Positions 24,027-33,377 of a stretch of 64,000 bases of DNA are shown one piece after another. A program made the translations under genes and the position numbers. This DNA is from Sinomonas atrocyanea. Lineage in GTDB: Bacteria > Actinomycetota > Actinomycetes > Actinomycetales > Micrococcaceae. Each line of letters opens with the position of its first letter. The stretch's first letter is position 1. Location of the stretch: the NCBI RefSeq assembly GCF_001577305.1, contig NZ_CP014518.1, positions 2,170,001 to 2,234,000 on the forward strand, in the 5' to 3' direction. The notes beneath the pieces are model-generated. The model made no database searches. It saw only the letters and a list, made by a program, of their open reading frames with translations, and was not told the DNA's origin.

Positions 24027-24929
24027 TCAGCCGCCGGCCGGCGGGTTGTCCTTGCCGCGCCGCTTGAGGTAGCGCTCGAACTCGCGGGCGATCGACTCGC
24101 CCGAGGCCTCGGGGAGGTCGGCGGTGTCCTTCGCCTCCTCGAGCTGGTGGATGTAGGCGGCGACCTCGGGGTCCTCGGTGGCGAGCTCGTTCACCCCGCG
24201 CTCCCACGCCTCGGCGTCCTCCGCCAGCTCGTTCGTGTCGAGCGGGATCTGGAGCAGTTCCTCGATCCGGTGCAGGATCGCGAGCTGGGCCTTGGGGGAG
24301 GGGGCCTGCGCCACGTAGTGGGGGACGGCCGCCCACACGGACACGGTCGGCGTCCCGTGGCGGTCCGCGGCGTCCGCGAAGACGCCCACGATTCCCGTCG
24401 GGCCCTCGTACTGGGAGGCCTCGAGGTTGAGCCGCTCGCGCACCTCGTCGTTCTCGCTCGTGGCAGTCACCGGGATCGGGCGGGAGTGCGGCACATCGGC
24501 CAGGAGCGCGCCGAGGACGATCAGGTAGTCCACCTCGAGGTCGTCGAGGTACTCGACCAGCTCGTCCGTGAACGCCCGCCAGCGGTAGGACGGCTCGGTG
24601 CCCTGGACGAACACCAGGTCCACGGGGTGGCCGTCCACGCGCGCCGTCGAGATCTTCGTGGTGGGCCACTTGATGCGCCGGCGCCCAGAGCCCGTCTGGC
24701 GCACGGTCGGGCGGGTGAACTGGAAGTCATAGAAGTCGTCCGCGTCGATCGACCCGACCCGCTGGGCCCCGAAGGCGCGACGCAGGTACCGCAGGGCATC
24801 GCTCGCGGCCTCGCCGGCGTCGTTCCAGCCCTCGAACGCGGCGAGCATCACCGTGACCCGCTCGCCCTCGGCTGGGACCGGGAAGAGGCCGGGATGGGGT
24901 GCCGGGGCATCGGCGTCGAACTCGTTCAT
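24027..24929 (-). CDS. PAC2 family protein
   Basis: Cytoplasmic protein of 300 residues in the PAC2 family, named after an archaeal/eukaryotic proteasome assembly chaperone. The function of the actinobacterial proteins is unproven. Typical segments are LAAFEGWNDAGEAASDALRY, VFVQGTEPSYRWRAF, LIVLGALLADVPHSRPIPVT and VWAAVPHYVAQAPSPKA. The C-terminus is charged and helical. ATG 24929 is 6 nt from TAGTCT (24941-24936), a leaderless arrangement. It is divergent from the HAD phosphatase and stands a few kilobases from the proteasome genes; a link to them is only suggestive. Confidence 0.85.
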   Translation of the reverse strand: MNEFDADAPAPHPGLFPVPAEGERVTVMLAAFEGWNDAGEAASDALRYLRRAFGAQRVGSIDADDFYDFQFTRPTVRQTGSGRRRIKWPTTKISTARVDGHPVDLVFVQGTEPSYRWRAFTDELVEYLDDLEVDYLIVLGALLADVPHSRPIPVTATSENDEVRERLNLEASQYEGPTGIVGVFADAADRHGTPTVSVWAAVPHYVAQAPSPKAQLAILHRIEELLQIPLDTNELAEDAEAWERGVNELATEDPEVAAYIHQLEEAKDTADLPEASGESIAREFERYLKRRGKDNPPAGG

Positions 24930-24987
24930 CGGTCCAGACTAGCGCGCACGCCCGTGCGCGCCCGGCTGGCACCCTAGACTGGTGCAT

Positions 24988-25734
24988 ATGCGTTCCCCGG
25001 CCGAGAATCCCGCCACCAGCCCTGCCCTCAGCAGCGCCGCGCCGCTGCGAGCCGTCCTGTGGGACATGGACGGCACGCTCGTGGACACCGAGCCGTACTG
25101 GATCACCGCGGAGCGCGAGCTCGTCGAGCGCTTCGGCGGGGAGTGGACTCACGAGCAGGCCATGCGCCTCGTCGGCCAGGCCCTGACGACCTCCGCGCGC
25201 ATGCTCCAGGAGGGCGGCGTCCGGATGGGCGTGCGCGAGATCATCGACGCCCTCACCGCCCGTGTCGTCGAGCAGCTCGGGGCAGCCGTGCCGTGGCGTC
25301 CCGGCGCGCGGGAGCTCCTCGCCGCCGTGAGGGCCGAGGGGGTCCACTGCGCGCTCGTGACGATGTCCGAGAAGCCCATGGCGCACCGCATCGTCGACCA
25401 CCTCCCCGAGGGCACGTTCTCCGCCATCGTCACCGGCGACGTGGTGGGCCGCGGCAAGCCCGACCCCGAGCCCTACCTCCGCGGCGTCGAGCTGCTCGCC
25501 CAGGCCCTTCCTGGACTCGCGCTCACCGAGTGCCTCGCCGTCGAGGACTCCATCCCGGGGGCCACGTCCTCCAACGCCGCCGGGCTCGCCACCGTCGTGG
25601 TGCCGAACGCCCTCGCCGTCCCCGTGCACCTCGGCGTGGAGCACTGGGAGACGCTCGCCGGCAGGACGCCGGGCGACCTCGCCGCGGCCCTCGAGGCCTC
25701 GCTCGCGGGCACCACGGCCGGGGGCGCCGCGTGA
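24988..25734 (+). CDS. HAD family phosphatase (beta-phosphoglucomutase-like)
   Basis: Haloacid-dehalogenase hydrolase of 248 residues. Motif I is WDMDGTLVDTEP with the nucleophile Asp. Motif II is CALVTMSEKP, motif III the Lys in GRGKPDPEPYL, and motif IV VEDSIPGATSSNAAG. A helical cap lies between motifs I and II. The family removes phosphate from sugar or nucleotide phosphates; the substrate here is not predictable. ATG 24988 is 7 nt after TAGACT (24975-24980). An in-frame GTG at 24982 is possible. Its stop overlaps the M50 protease start by 4 bp. Confidence 0.88.
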   Translation: MRSPAENPATSPALSSAAPLRAVLWDMDGTLVDTEPYWITAERELVERFGGEWTHEQAMRLVGQALTTSARMLQEGGVRMGVREIIDALTARVVEQLGAAVPWRPGARELLAAVRAEGVHCALVTMSEKPMAHRIVDHLPEGTFSAIVTGDVVGRGKPDPEPYLRGVELLAQALPGLALTECLAVEDSIPGATSSNAAGLATVVVPNALAVPVHLGVEHWETLAGRTPGDLAAALEASLAGTTAGGAA

Positions 25735-26879
25735 CCGGCAGCCACGAGTCCGAGAACCGACGCGAGGGAATCCCCTTGGGGCGGATCGCGGGCGTGCCCG
25801 TCGTCCTCGCCTACTCCTGGTTCGTCATCGCCGCGTTCACCGTCATCGTCTACGGGCCCACGCTCCAGCTCCGCCAGCCCCACCTCGGGGTCGCCGCCTA
25901 TCTCGTGGCGTTCGCCTACGCGGTCCTGCTCCTGCTCTCCGTGCTCGTCCACGAACTCGCGCACGCCCTCACCGCCCGCGCCTTCGGCTGGCCGAGCCAC
26001 AAGATCGTCCTCAACCTGTGGGGCGGCCACACGCAGTTCGAGGCCTTCACCGCGACCCCGGCGCGCTCAGTCGCCGTGGCCCTCGCCGGCCCCGCGGCGA
26101 ACTTCGTGCTGGCCGGCGCCGCGTGGCTCGTCGTCTCGGGCGTCCACCTCACAGGCGTCGCGGACATCCTCGTGAACATCTTCATGTGGGCGAACTTCCT
26201 CATCGCCGTCTTCAATGTCCTGCCCGGCCTGCCGCTCGACGGCGGGCGGATCGTCGAGAGCGCCGTCTGGAAGGCGACGGGCTCGCAGGAGAAGGGCACC
26301 ATCGCCGCGGGCTGGACCGGCCGGGCGATCGTGGCGGGCATCGTGCTCCTCGCCGTCGTGGTGCCCCTCGCCCAGGGGGAACAGCTCGACCTGCCCTTCA
26401 CCATGGTCACCCTCCTCGTCGCCGCGTTCCTGTGGCAGGGCGCGTCCGCCTCGATCCGGCACGCCGGATTCCGCTCGCGGCTGCCCGAGGTCGTCGCGGG
26501 ACGCCTCGCCCGCCCCGCCGTGGGCATCCCCAACTTCGCCAGCGTCGACGAGGCGGTGCGGGCCGGCGCGGAGGCGGGGGTCGCCGTCGTGCTCTGCTCG
26601 CCGGAGGGCAAGCCGCAGGGGGTCGTCGATCCGTCGGCGATCGAGCGTGTGCCGGCCCCCGCGCGGGCGACCACTCCCGTCACCGCCGTCGGCTACGCCC
26701 TCGCCCCCGGTGCCTACGTCCCGGACACCGCGGCGGGCCAGGAGCTCATCCAGTACCTCGCCCAGCTCGCCGGCACGGAGTACGCCGTGGTGGATGCCGC
26801 CGGTCGTGTGACGGGGCTCCTGAGCCAGCGTGACGTCGTCGCCGTCATCTCGGGCCGGCCCCTGCGGCCGGCCAGGTAG
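25731..26879 (+). CDS. M50 family site-2-type metalloprotease with CBS domains
   Basis: Intramembrane zinc protease of 382 residues. The zinc site HELAH is at 74-78 and the third ligand is in NVLPGLPLDGGR with Asp170. About six membrane helices cover residues 25-245. The C-terminal part (about 255-375) has two CBS-like repeats (PNFASVDEAVRAGAEAGVAV; YAVVDAAGRVTGLLSQRDVV) that may sense nucleotides. Related proteases cut membrane-bound anti-sigma factors or signal peptides. The GTG start overlaps the HAD gene stop as GTGA, implying coupled expression, although no common function is evident. Confidence 0.9.
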   Translation: MTGSHESENRREGIPLGRIAGVPVVLAYSWFVIAAFTVIVYGPTLQLRQPHLGVAAYLVAFAYAVLLLLSVLVHELAHALTARAFGWPSHKIVLNLWGGHTQFEAFTATPARSVAVALAGPAANFVLAGAAWLVVSGVHLTGVADILVNIFMWANFLIAVFNVLPGLPLDGGRIVESAVWKATGSQEKGTIAAGWTGRAIVAGIVLLAVVVPLAQGEQLDLPFTMVTLLVAAFLWQGASASIRHAGFRSRLPEVVAGRLARPAVGIPNFASVDEAVRAGAEAGVAVVLCSPEGKPQGVVDPSAIERVPAPARATTPVTAVGYALAPGAYVPDTAAGQELIQYLAQLAGTEYAVVDAAGRVTGLLSQRDVVAVISGRPLRPAR

Positions 26880-26932
26880 CAGCCCATTTTGACCGCCCCG
26901 TCGCCAGCCGACGGGGCCAAGAGAGGACACCC

Positions 26933-27937
26933 ATGAGCTTGAGCGCCCAGCCCGCCGCGGCGGACGGACCCACCGGTGCGGCATACCGACGAGGCCCCTT
27001 CCGCGTCGGGGAGCGCGTGCAGCTGACCGACGAGCGCGGGCGGATGAACACCATCACGCTCGCCGACGGCGGCGCCTTCCACACGCACAAGGGCTTCCTC
27101 AACCACGCCGAGATCATCGGCAGGCCGGACGGCTCGGTCGTGACGAACACGGCGGGCCACCAGTACCAGGCCCTGCGTCCGCTCCTGTCCGACTTCGTGC
27201 TCTCGATGCCGCGCGGCGCCGCGGTGGTGTACCCCAAGGACGCGGGCCAGATCGTCACGATGGCGGACATCTTCCCCGGGGCGCGCGTGGTCGAGGCCGG
27301 AGTGGGGTCGGGGGCCCTGTCGATCTCGCTCCTGCGGGCGGTGGGAGACGGCGGCTACCTCCACTCCTTCGAGCGCCGCCAGGAGTTCGCGGACATCGCC
27401 CGCGGGAACGTCGAGACCATCTTCGGCGGCCCGCACCCGGCGTGGCGCATCTCGCTCGGCGACTTCCAGGACGAGGTCGTCGCCGCGGAAGAGCCCGGCA
27501 GCGTGGACCGGGTGGTCCTGGACATGCTCGCGCCGTGGGAGTGCCTCGAGGCCGTGGCCACGGTCCTGGCCCCTGGCGGCGTGTGGATCAACTACGTCGC
27601 GACGGCGACCCAGCTCTCCCGCACCGCCGAGGCGATCCGGGCCGATGGCCGCTTCACCGAGCCGGACGCGTGGGAGTCCATGGTGCGCGGATGGCACCTC
27701 GAGGGCCTGGCGGTGCGCCCCGAGCACCGCATGGTCGGCCACACCGGCTTCCTCCTGACCACGCGCCGCCTCGCCGAGGGTGTGGCTCCGCTCGTGCGCA
27801 AGAAGCGCAACAAGGCCGAGTTCAGCGAGGAGGACCTCAACGCCTGGACGCCCGAGTCGGTCGGCGAGCGCACGGTCTCGGACCGCAGGCTCCGGCGCGT
27901 TGCCCGGGACGCCCGCGCGGGCAGCCAAGAGGCCTGA
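26933..27937 (+). CDS. trmI: tRNA (adenine-58-N1)-methyltransferase TrmI
   Basis: SAM-dependent enzyme of 334 residues that makes m1A58 in the T loop of tRNAs. The N-terminal beta domain (about 20-90) precedes the Rossmann fold with VVEAGVGSGALSISLLRAVG as the SAM-binding motif and VLDMLAPWE as the catalytic-site segment. An actinobacterial C-terminal extension of about 60 basic residues follows. AGAGGA lies 7 nt before the ATG. In many actinobacteria this gene sits directly before arc/mpa and the Pup-proteasome genes, as here. Confidence 0.93.
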   Translation: MSLSAQPAAADGPTGAAYRRGPFRVGERVQLTDERGRMNTITLADGGAFHTHKGFLNHAEIIGRPDGSVVTNTAGHQYQALRPLLSDFVLSMPRGAAVVYPKDAGQIVTMADIFPGARVVEAGVGSGALSISLLRAVGDGGYLHSFERRQEFADIARGNVETIFGGPHPAWRISLGDFQDEVVAAEEPGSVDRVVLDMLAPWECLEAVATVLAPGGVWINYVATATQLSRTAEAIRADGRFTEPDAWESMVRGWHLEGLAVRPEHRMVGHTGFLLTTRRLAEGVAPLVRKKRNKAEFSEEDLNAWTPESVGERTVSDRRLRRVARDARAGSQEA

Positions 27938-28115
27938 ACCCGCCATTTCCACGCTGCGGAAGGCGTGTAACTCTTCGGTTTCCAAGGCTCGTCGGTGGGG
28001 TACGTGAGCTGCATGCCGCGCTAGTGTCGATGCATGAGGGGAGTGGCTCCGGCGTCCGCGCCGGGCGCCCCGGCAGCCCGCAGGGGCGGCACGGATCGAA
28101 GAGGACGTGGTTGCG

Positions 28116-29867
28116 ATGGTGGAGAACGGACAGTCGGGCACCGGCCCTGAGGCGGCGCCTCCGTCGGCCCAGGCAGAGCAGCTGAGCATCGCCGAGCGGC
28201 AGATCAATGTGCTGCGGGACAAGCTGCGCGCGGTCGACCGCCAGCTCGCCGCCGCCACGGGCAACAACACCCGCATGACGGAGATGCTCAAGACCGCCAA
28301 GGCAGAGATCGTGCGCCTCAAGGCCGCCCTCGAGCACGAGGGACAGCCGCCCTACTCCTTCGGCAGCATCGTCCAGCTCAACCGGCGGCGGCCCGCCGGC
28401 GGCGCCTCCGCGGCCGTAACGGACGAGAGCGTCGACGTCGTCACGAGCGGCCGGAAGATGCGCGTGGGGCTGAGCCCGCTCGTGAGCCTGTCTGAGCTCA
28501 GCGTGGGCCAGGAGGTGCTCCTCAATGAGGCCTTCGAGGTGGTCGCCGGCCTCGGCTACGAGCGCTCGGGCGAGCTCGTCACCATCAAGGAGCTCCTCGG
28601 CCAGGACCGCGTGCTCGTGATCGGACGCGGCGACGAGGAACGCGTGCTGCGGCTCGCCGGCCCCCTCCAGCTCGAGCGCCTCCGCGTCGGCGACGCGGTC
28701 TCGGTGGACAACCGGACCGGGTACGCGCTCGAGAAGGTGCCCCGGTCCGAAGTCGAGAACCTCGTCCTCGAAGAGGTCCCGGACATCAGCTACGCGGACA
28801 TCGGCGGCCTCGCGTCGCAGATCGAGCAGATCCGCGACGCCGTCGAGCTGCCGTTCCTGCACCCGGACCTCTACCGGGAGCACGGGCTCAAGGCCCCGAA
28901 GGGGATCCTGCTCTACGGCCCCCCGGGGTGCGGCAAGACGCTCATCGCCAAGGCTGTGGCCAACTCGCTCGCGGTGCGGGCCATGGAGCGCGCCGGCAGC
29001 GCGGACGTCAAGAGCTACTTCCTGAACATCAAGGGCCCGGAACTGCTCGACAAGTATGTGGGCGAGACGGAGCGGCACATCCGGCTGATCTTCGCCAGGG
29101 CCCGGGAGAAGGCCTCGGACGGCAGCCCCGTGGTGGTGTTCTTCGACGAGATGGACTCGCTGTTCCGTACCCGCGGCACCGGCGTCTCCTCGGACGTCGA
29201 GACCACGATCGTGCCGCAGCTGCTCAGCGAGATCGACGGCGTGGAGCGGCTGGACAACGTGATCGTCATCGGCGCCTCCAACCGCGAGGACATGATCGAC
29301 CCCGCAATCCTCCGCCCGGGGCGGCTCGACGTGAAGATCAAGATCCAGCGGCCGGACGCCGAGGCCGCCGCGGACATCTTCTCGAAGTACCTCACGGACG
29401 ACCTGCCGATCCATGCCGCGGACCTCGCCGAGTGCGGCGGGGACCCGGCGGCCACGGTCGCCATGATGATCCAGCGCACCGTCGAGGCGATGTACGCGAC
29501 GGACAAGTCCACCGAGTACCTCGAGGTCACCTACGCCAACGGCGACACCGAGATCCTCTACTTCAAGGACTTCAACTCCGGGGCGGTGATCCAGAACGTG
29601 GTCGACCGGGCCAAGAAGGCCGCGATCAAGGAACTCCTCATGACCGGTGCCAAGGGCCTGCGCATGGACCACCTGCTCCGGGCCGTCGCGGACGAGTTCC
29701 GCGAGCACGAGGACATGCCCAACACCACCAACCCCGACGACTGGGCGCGCATCTCGGGCAAGAAGGGCGAGCGGATCACCTACATCCGCACCATCGTCCA
29801 GGGCAAGGGCGGCGCCGAGCCCGGCAGGACCATCGAGACGACCCCCAGCACCGGCCAGTACCTGTAA
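28116..29867 (+). CDS. arc: Proteasome-associated AAA+ ATPase ARC/Mpa
   Basis: Hexameric unfoldase of 583 residues that recognises pupylated proteins and threads them into the 20S proteasome. An N-terminal coiled coil (about 24-74) binds Pup, two OB folds (about 80-215) form the ring collar, and the AAA+ module follows with Walker A GPPGCGKT (268-275) and Walker B VVVFFDEMDS (339-348). The C-terminal residues GQYL are the docking motif for PrcA. ATG 28116 has GAGGA about 10 nt upstream. GTG 28107 is open but only 1 nt after that site, so it is less likely. It opens the run arc-dop-pup-prcB-prcA-pafA. Confidence 0.95.
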   Translation: MVENGQSGTGPEAAPPSAQAEQLSIAERQINVLRDKLRAVDRQLAAATGNNTRMTEMLKTAKAEIVRLKAALEHEGQPPYSFGSIVQLNRRRPAGGASAAVTDESVDVVTSGRKMRVGLSPLVSLSELSVGQEVLLNEAFEVVAGLGYERSGELVTIKELLGQDRVLVIGRGDEERVLRLAGPLQLERLRVGDAVSVDNRTGYALEKVPRSEVENLVLEEVPDISYADIGGLASQIEQIRDAVELPFLHPDLYREHGLKAPKGILLYGPPGCGKTLIAKAVANSLAVRAMERAGSADVKSYFLNIKGPELLDKYVGETERHIRLIFARAREKASDGSPVVVFFDEMDSLFRTRGTGVSSDVETTIVPQLLSEIDGVERLDNVIVIGASNREDMIDPAILRPGRLDVKIKIQRPDAEAAADIFSKYLTDDLPIHAADLAECGGDPAATVAMMIQRTVEAMYATDKSTEYLEVTYANGDTEILYFKDFNSGAVIQNVVDRAKKAAIKELLMTGAKGLRMDHLLRAVADEFREHEDMPNTTNPDDWARISGKKGERITYIRTIVQGKGGAEPGRTIETTPSTGQYL

Positions 29868-29876
29868 GGGGGACCA

Positions 29877-31514
29877 GTGAGCAGTGACCCGAGCCCCGGC
29901 CTCGCGGCCGGGGGAACCCAGCGCGTCATGGGCTCCGAGACGGAGTTCGGCATCCACGCGCCGACTTCGCCTGGGGCCAATGCGACGTACCTCTCCTCCC
30001 AGGTGATCGCGGCCTATGCGCGGCTGACCCGCTCGGCCAGCCGGGCCGAGACGGGCTGGGACTACACCGACGAGACACCCCTGCGCGACGCGCGCGGCTG
30101 GTCCGTCGCGCGGTCCCAGGCGCACCCGGACCAGCTCACGGACGCGGAACCCGTGCTCACCGCGGAAGCGGTCGCGCTCGCCCACGGGCCGGCCGAGATC
30201 GAGCTCGACGGCGACCAGGAGCCCGCGCTGATGAACCTCGTGCTCGGCAACGGGGCGCGCCTGTACGTCGACCACGCCCACCCCGAGTACTCGAGCCCGG
30301 AGGTGACCAACCCCCGCGATGCGCTCCTGTGGGACGTCGCGGGCGATGCCGTGGCCCTCGCCACGGTGCGCGCCCTCGCGGGGGACGAGGCGCGCGGCCC
30401 CATCAACCTCTACAAGAACAACACCGACGGCAAGGGCGCCTCCTACGGCTCGCACGAGAACTACCTCGTGCCCCGTTCGGTGCCGTTCTCCGACCTCGTC
30501 AGGGGGCTGACCCCGTTCTTCGTCTCGCGCCAGCTGGTCTGCGGCTCCGGCCGGGTCGGCCTGGGGCAGGACGGCAAGGGCCCCGGATACCAGATCAGCC
30601 AGCGCGCCGACTACTTCGAGGCGGAGGTGGGCCTCGAGACCACCATGCGGCGCCCCATCATCAACACCCGCGACGAACCGCACGCCGTCGCGGACAAGTA
30701 CCGGCGCCTCCACGTGATCATCGGCGACGCCAACGTGAGCCACGTGGCGAACTACCTCAAATTCGGCACGACCGCCCTCGTCCTGAGCCTCATCGAGGCC
30801 GGCAGGGCGCCCCAGGTCGAGGTCCATGAGCCCGTCTCGGCCATGCACCGGCTGAGCCACGACACCTCGCTCGGGGAGAAGGTCCGCCTGCTCGACGGCC
30901 GACAGGTCACCGGGCTCGAGCTGCAGTGGATGTACTTCGAGGCCGCGGCGAAGCTCGCCGCCGACTCCGGTGTCGCGTCGGCCGACGGCGGCGACGGGCA
31001 CACTGCCGAGGTCCTCGGCCGCTGGGAGCGTGCGCTGACCGACCTGGGCGGAGACCGGGACGCGGCCGCCGGGTACGTGGAATGGCTCGCGAAGCTGCGG
31101 GTGCTCGAGGGCTACCGCAGCCGGGACGGCCTCGTTTGGGGCGACGCGCGGCTGGGCCTCGTGGACATCCAGTGGTCGGACGTGCGGCCCGAGCGGGGGA
31201 TCGCGCTGCGGCTGGCGGCCCGGGGATCGCTGGAGACCATGGTCGATCCGGGCTCGGTGGCGGCCGCCGTCACCGAGCCGCCGCCCGACACCCGTGCCTG
31301 GTTCCGCGGCACGAGCATCAAGCGGTTCCCCGGCAGCGTCGTGAGCGCCAGCTGGGACTCGGTCGTCTTCGCGGCCCCCGGAAGCTACCGGCTCCAGCGG
31401 GTCCCGACCCGCGAGCCGCTGCGCGGGACGAAGGCTCTGACCCAGGGGCTCTTCGACGAGCACGCCCGCATCGAGGACTTCCTCGCGGCCCTCCTCGGCG
31501 AGCGCAGGACCTAG
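29877..31514 (+). CDS. dop: Depupylase/deamidase Dop
   Basis: Enzyme of 545 residues that deamidates the C-terminal Gln of Pup to Glu, making it ready for ligation, and also removes Pup from substrates. It belongs to the glutamine-synthetase-like fold shared with PafA. Visible motifs are MGSETEFGIHAPTSPGANAT with the ATP/Mg ligand Glu and a Dop-type loop, NLYKNNTDGKGASYGSHENY, and RRPIINTRDEPHA. GTG 29877 lies 9 nt after the arc stop, with GGGGGA in the gap. Pup here ends in Gln, so this activity is required. It is longer than PafA by the loop segment after residue 30. Confidence 0.95.
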   Translation: MSSDPSPGLAAGGTQRVMGSETEFGIHAPTSPGANATYLSSQVIAAYARLTRSASRAETGWDYTDETPLRDARGWSVARSQAHPDQLTDAEPVLTAEAVALAHGPAEIELDGDQEPALMNLVLGNGARLYVDHAHPEYSSPEVTNPRDALLWDVAGDAVALATVRALAGDEARGPINLYKNNTDGKGASYGSHENYLVPRSVPFSDLVRGLTPFFVSRQLVCGSGRVGLGQDGKGPGYQISQRADYFEAEVGLETTMRRPIINTRDEPHAVADKYRRLHVIIGDANVSHVANYLKFGTTALVLSLIEAGRAPQVEVHEPVSAMHRLSHDTSLGEKVRLLDGRQVTGLELQWMYFEAAAKLAADSGVASADGGDGHTAEVLGRWERALTDLGGDRDAAAGYVEWLAKLRVLEGYRSRDGLVWGDARLGLVDIQWSDVRPERGIALRLAARGSLETMVDPGSVAAAVTEPPPDTRAWFRGTSIKRFPGSVVSASWDSVVFAAPGSYRLQRVPTREPLRGTKALTQGLFDEHARIEDFLAALLGERRT

Positions 31515-31551
31515 GGGGCGCCCCGGCCGTCCGACACCGCGGGCACAACCC

Positions 31552-31582
31552 GTGACACGCGGTCGAAAAGTGACAGTATAGG
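31552..31582 (+). promoter_or_regulatory. Candidate promoter of pup-prcBA-pafA
   Basis: GTGACA (31552-31557), a 19-nt spacer and TATAGG (31577-31582), about 55 bp before pup. The leader contains the small hairpin GGCGCC-CTCAA-GGCGCC (31603-31619). The dop stop is followed by the palindrome GGGGCGCCCC, possibly a terminator end. Confidence 0.45.
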
Positions 31583-31637
31583 GATCAGAAGGATCCAGAC
31601 CCGGCGCCCTCAAGGCGCCCGACGCAAGGAGGCGGCC

Positions 31638-31847
31638 ATGGCCGGTCAGGAGCAGAAGAGCACCCAGCCGCGGGGCGAGGACGAGGCCGTCGAGGTCGAT
31701 GTCCCGGCACCCGCCGCGCCGGAGGCCTCAGCGCAGGACACTGCCAGCACCCAGGGCGTCGACGATCTCCTCGACGAGATCGACAACGTCCTCGAGACCA
31801 ACGCCGAGGAGTTCGTGCGCGGGTTCGTCCAGAAGGGCGGGCAGTAG
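31638..31847 (+). CDS. pup: Prokaryotic ubiquitin-like protein Pup
   Basis: Disordered protein modifier of 69 residues, joined by its C-terminus to lysines of target proteins. The conserved end EEFVRGFVQKGGQ closes with GGQ, so deamidation by Dop to GGE is needed before ligation. The segment DDLLDEIDNVLETNAEEF is the helix that pairs with the ARC coiled coil. AAGGAGG lies 7 nt before the ATG. prcB starts 7 nt after its stop. Confidence 0.97.
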   Translation: MAGQEQKSTQPRGEDEAVEVDVPAPAAPEASAQDTASTQGVDDLLDEIDNVLETNAEEFVRGFVQKGGQ

Positions 31848-31854
31848 GACCCAG

Positions 31855-32664
31855 ATGAACGATTTCCTCGCCGAGCGTGTCGTGTCCGCCGCCACATCAT
31901 CCTTCACCGAGCACGTGGCAGCGACCCGGCCGGACCTCCTCCCGTTCCATCGGAGCCTGCCGGCCGACGCCTCGGCGGTGGCCCCGCACGCCACCACCAT
32001 CGTGGCCCTCGCCTTCGCGGGCGGCGTCATCATGGCGGGGGACCGCCGGGCCACCATGGGGAACATGATCGCCAGCCGCCACATCGAGAAGGTCTTCCCG
32101 GCGGACCGCTTTTCCGTGCTCGGCATCGCCGGGACGGCGGGGATCGCGATCGACATCGCCCGCCTGTTCCAGGTCGAGCTCGAGCACTACGAGAAGATCG
32201 AGGGCACCCTCCTGAGCCTCGAGGGCAAGGCGACGCGCCTCGGGGCCATGGTCAGGGGCAACCTTCCCCTGGCACTCCAGGGACTGGCGGCGATCCCGCT
32301 GTTCGCGGGCTTCGACCTCGAGACCGCCGTGGGGCGGCTGTTCTCCTATGACGTGACCGGCGGCCGCTACGAGGAACTGGAGCACCACTCGGTCGGCTCC
32401 GGCTCGGTCTTCGCCCGGGGCGCGCTGAAGAAGCTCTGGCGGCCCGGCCTCGCCGAGGAGGATGCCGTGCGCGTCGCGGTGGAGGCGCTCTACGACGCCG
32501 CCGACGACGACTCCGCCACGGGCGGTCCGGATCCGGTCCGGCAGCTCTGGCCCGTCGTGTACACGGTCACGCGCCTCGGGAGCCGGCGCGTGGCCGAGCG
32601 GGAGCTGGCGGCCATCGCTGGCGCGATCATCGCGGAGCGCAGTGTCGCAGGACGGGAGGCCTGA
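31855..32664 (+). CDS. prcB: Proteasome beta subunit PrcB
   Basis: Catalytic subunit (269 residues) of the 20S core. A propeptide of 46 residues is removed to expose Thr47, the first Thr of TTIVALAFAGG, as N-terminal nucleophile. The conserved AGDRRATMGNMIA and GIAGTAGIAIDI segments follow. It stacks as two inner heptameric rings. The start ATG 31855 gives the usual propeptide length. prcA begins 2 nt after its stop, so the two subunits are translated together in equal amounts. Confidence 0.97.
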   Translation: MNDFLAERVVSAATSSFTEHVAATRPDLLPFHRSLPADASAVAPHATTIVALAFAGGVIMAGDRRATMGNMIASRHIEKVFPADRFSVLGIAGTAGIAIDIARLFQVELEHYEKIEGTLLSLEGKATRLGAMVRGNLPLALQGLAAIPLFAGFDLETAVGRLFSYDVTGGRYEELEHHSVGSGSVFARGALKKLWRPGLAEEDAVRVAVEALYDAADDDSATGGPDPVRQLWPVVYTVTRLGSRRVAERELAAIAGAIIAERSVAGREA

Positions 32665-32666
32665 GC

Positions 32667-33374
32667 ATGACCCAGCAGTTCTACGTCTCACCTGAACAGC
32701 TCATGAAGGACCGGGCGGACTTCGCCCGGAAGGGCATCGCCCGCGGCCGCTCCGTCGTCGTCCTGAGCTGCCGCGCCGGGATCGCCCTCGTGGCCGAGAA
32801 CCCGTCCCCGTCGCTGCACAAGATCGGCGAGATCTACGACAAGATCGCGTTCGCGGCGGTCGGCAAGTACAACGAGTTCGAGAGCCTCCGCCAGGCTGGG
32901 GTCCGGTACGCCGACGTGCGCGGCTACTCCTACGACCGGGAGGACGTCACGGGCCGGGGACTGGCGAGCGTGTACGCCCAGAGCCTCGGCGCCGTCTTCA
33001 CCGCCGAGCAGAAGCCCTTCGAGGTCGAGCTCATCGTCGCCGAGGTGGGCGGCGACGTCGAGGGCGACCACCTCTTCCGGCTCACGTTCGACGGCTCCAT
33101 CGCCGACGAGCGGCGCTTCGTGGTCATGGGCGGCGCGGCCGAACGCGTGGCGGAGGCCGTGATGGACGGATGGACCTCCGAGGCGGACTTTCCGGAGGCG
33201 ATCCGGCTCGCCGCCCGCGCCCTCCGCGAGGACCGCACCGAGCCGATCACGCTGGAGGTCGGGGTGCTGGACCGCGACTCCGAGACCACCCGCGGCACGC
33301 GGCGCGCCTTCCGCCGCATCGGCCCGGACGAGCTCGCCGGCATCCTCGACGGACTCGCGGAACGGCAGGGCTGA
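32667..33374 (+). CDS. prcA: Proteasome alpha subunit PrcA
   Basis: Outer-ring, non-catalytic subunit (235 residues) that gates the proteasome and docks the ARC C-terminus. It starts MTQQFYVSPEQLMKDRADFA, the N-terminal helix of alpha subunits. The GRSVVVLSCRAGIALVAEN strand and KIGEIYDKIAFAAVGKYNEF, which lines the docking pockets, follow. GGAGG is about 8 nt before the ATG, inside the end of prcB. pafA starts 3 nt after the stop. Confidence 0.97.
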   Translation: MTQQFYVSPEQLMKDRADFARKGIARGRSVVVLSCRAGIALVAENPSPSLHKIGEIYDKIAFAAVGKYNEFESLRQAGVRYADVRGYSYDREDVTGRGLASVYAQSLGAVFTAEQKPFEVELIVAEVGGDVEGDHLFRLTFDGSIADERRFVVMGGAAERVAEAVMDGWTSEADFPEAIRLAARALREDRTEPITLEVGVLDRDSETTRGTRRAFRRIGPDELAGILDGLAERQG

Positions 33375-33377
33375 GCG

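Noticed and set aside
28107..28115. GTG 28107 as the arc start
   Set aside because: The GAGGA ribosome site would be only 1 nt away, while ATG 28116 has a workable distance.
27837..31613. A 1258-codon open frame on the minus strand opposite arc and dop
   Set aside because: It lies wholly antisense to two certain genes, is rich in Arg, Gly, Ala, Asp and Val without any domain, and follows from the GC bias at third codon positions.
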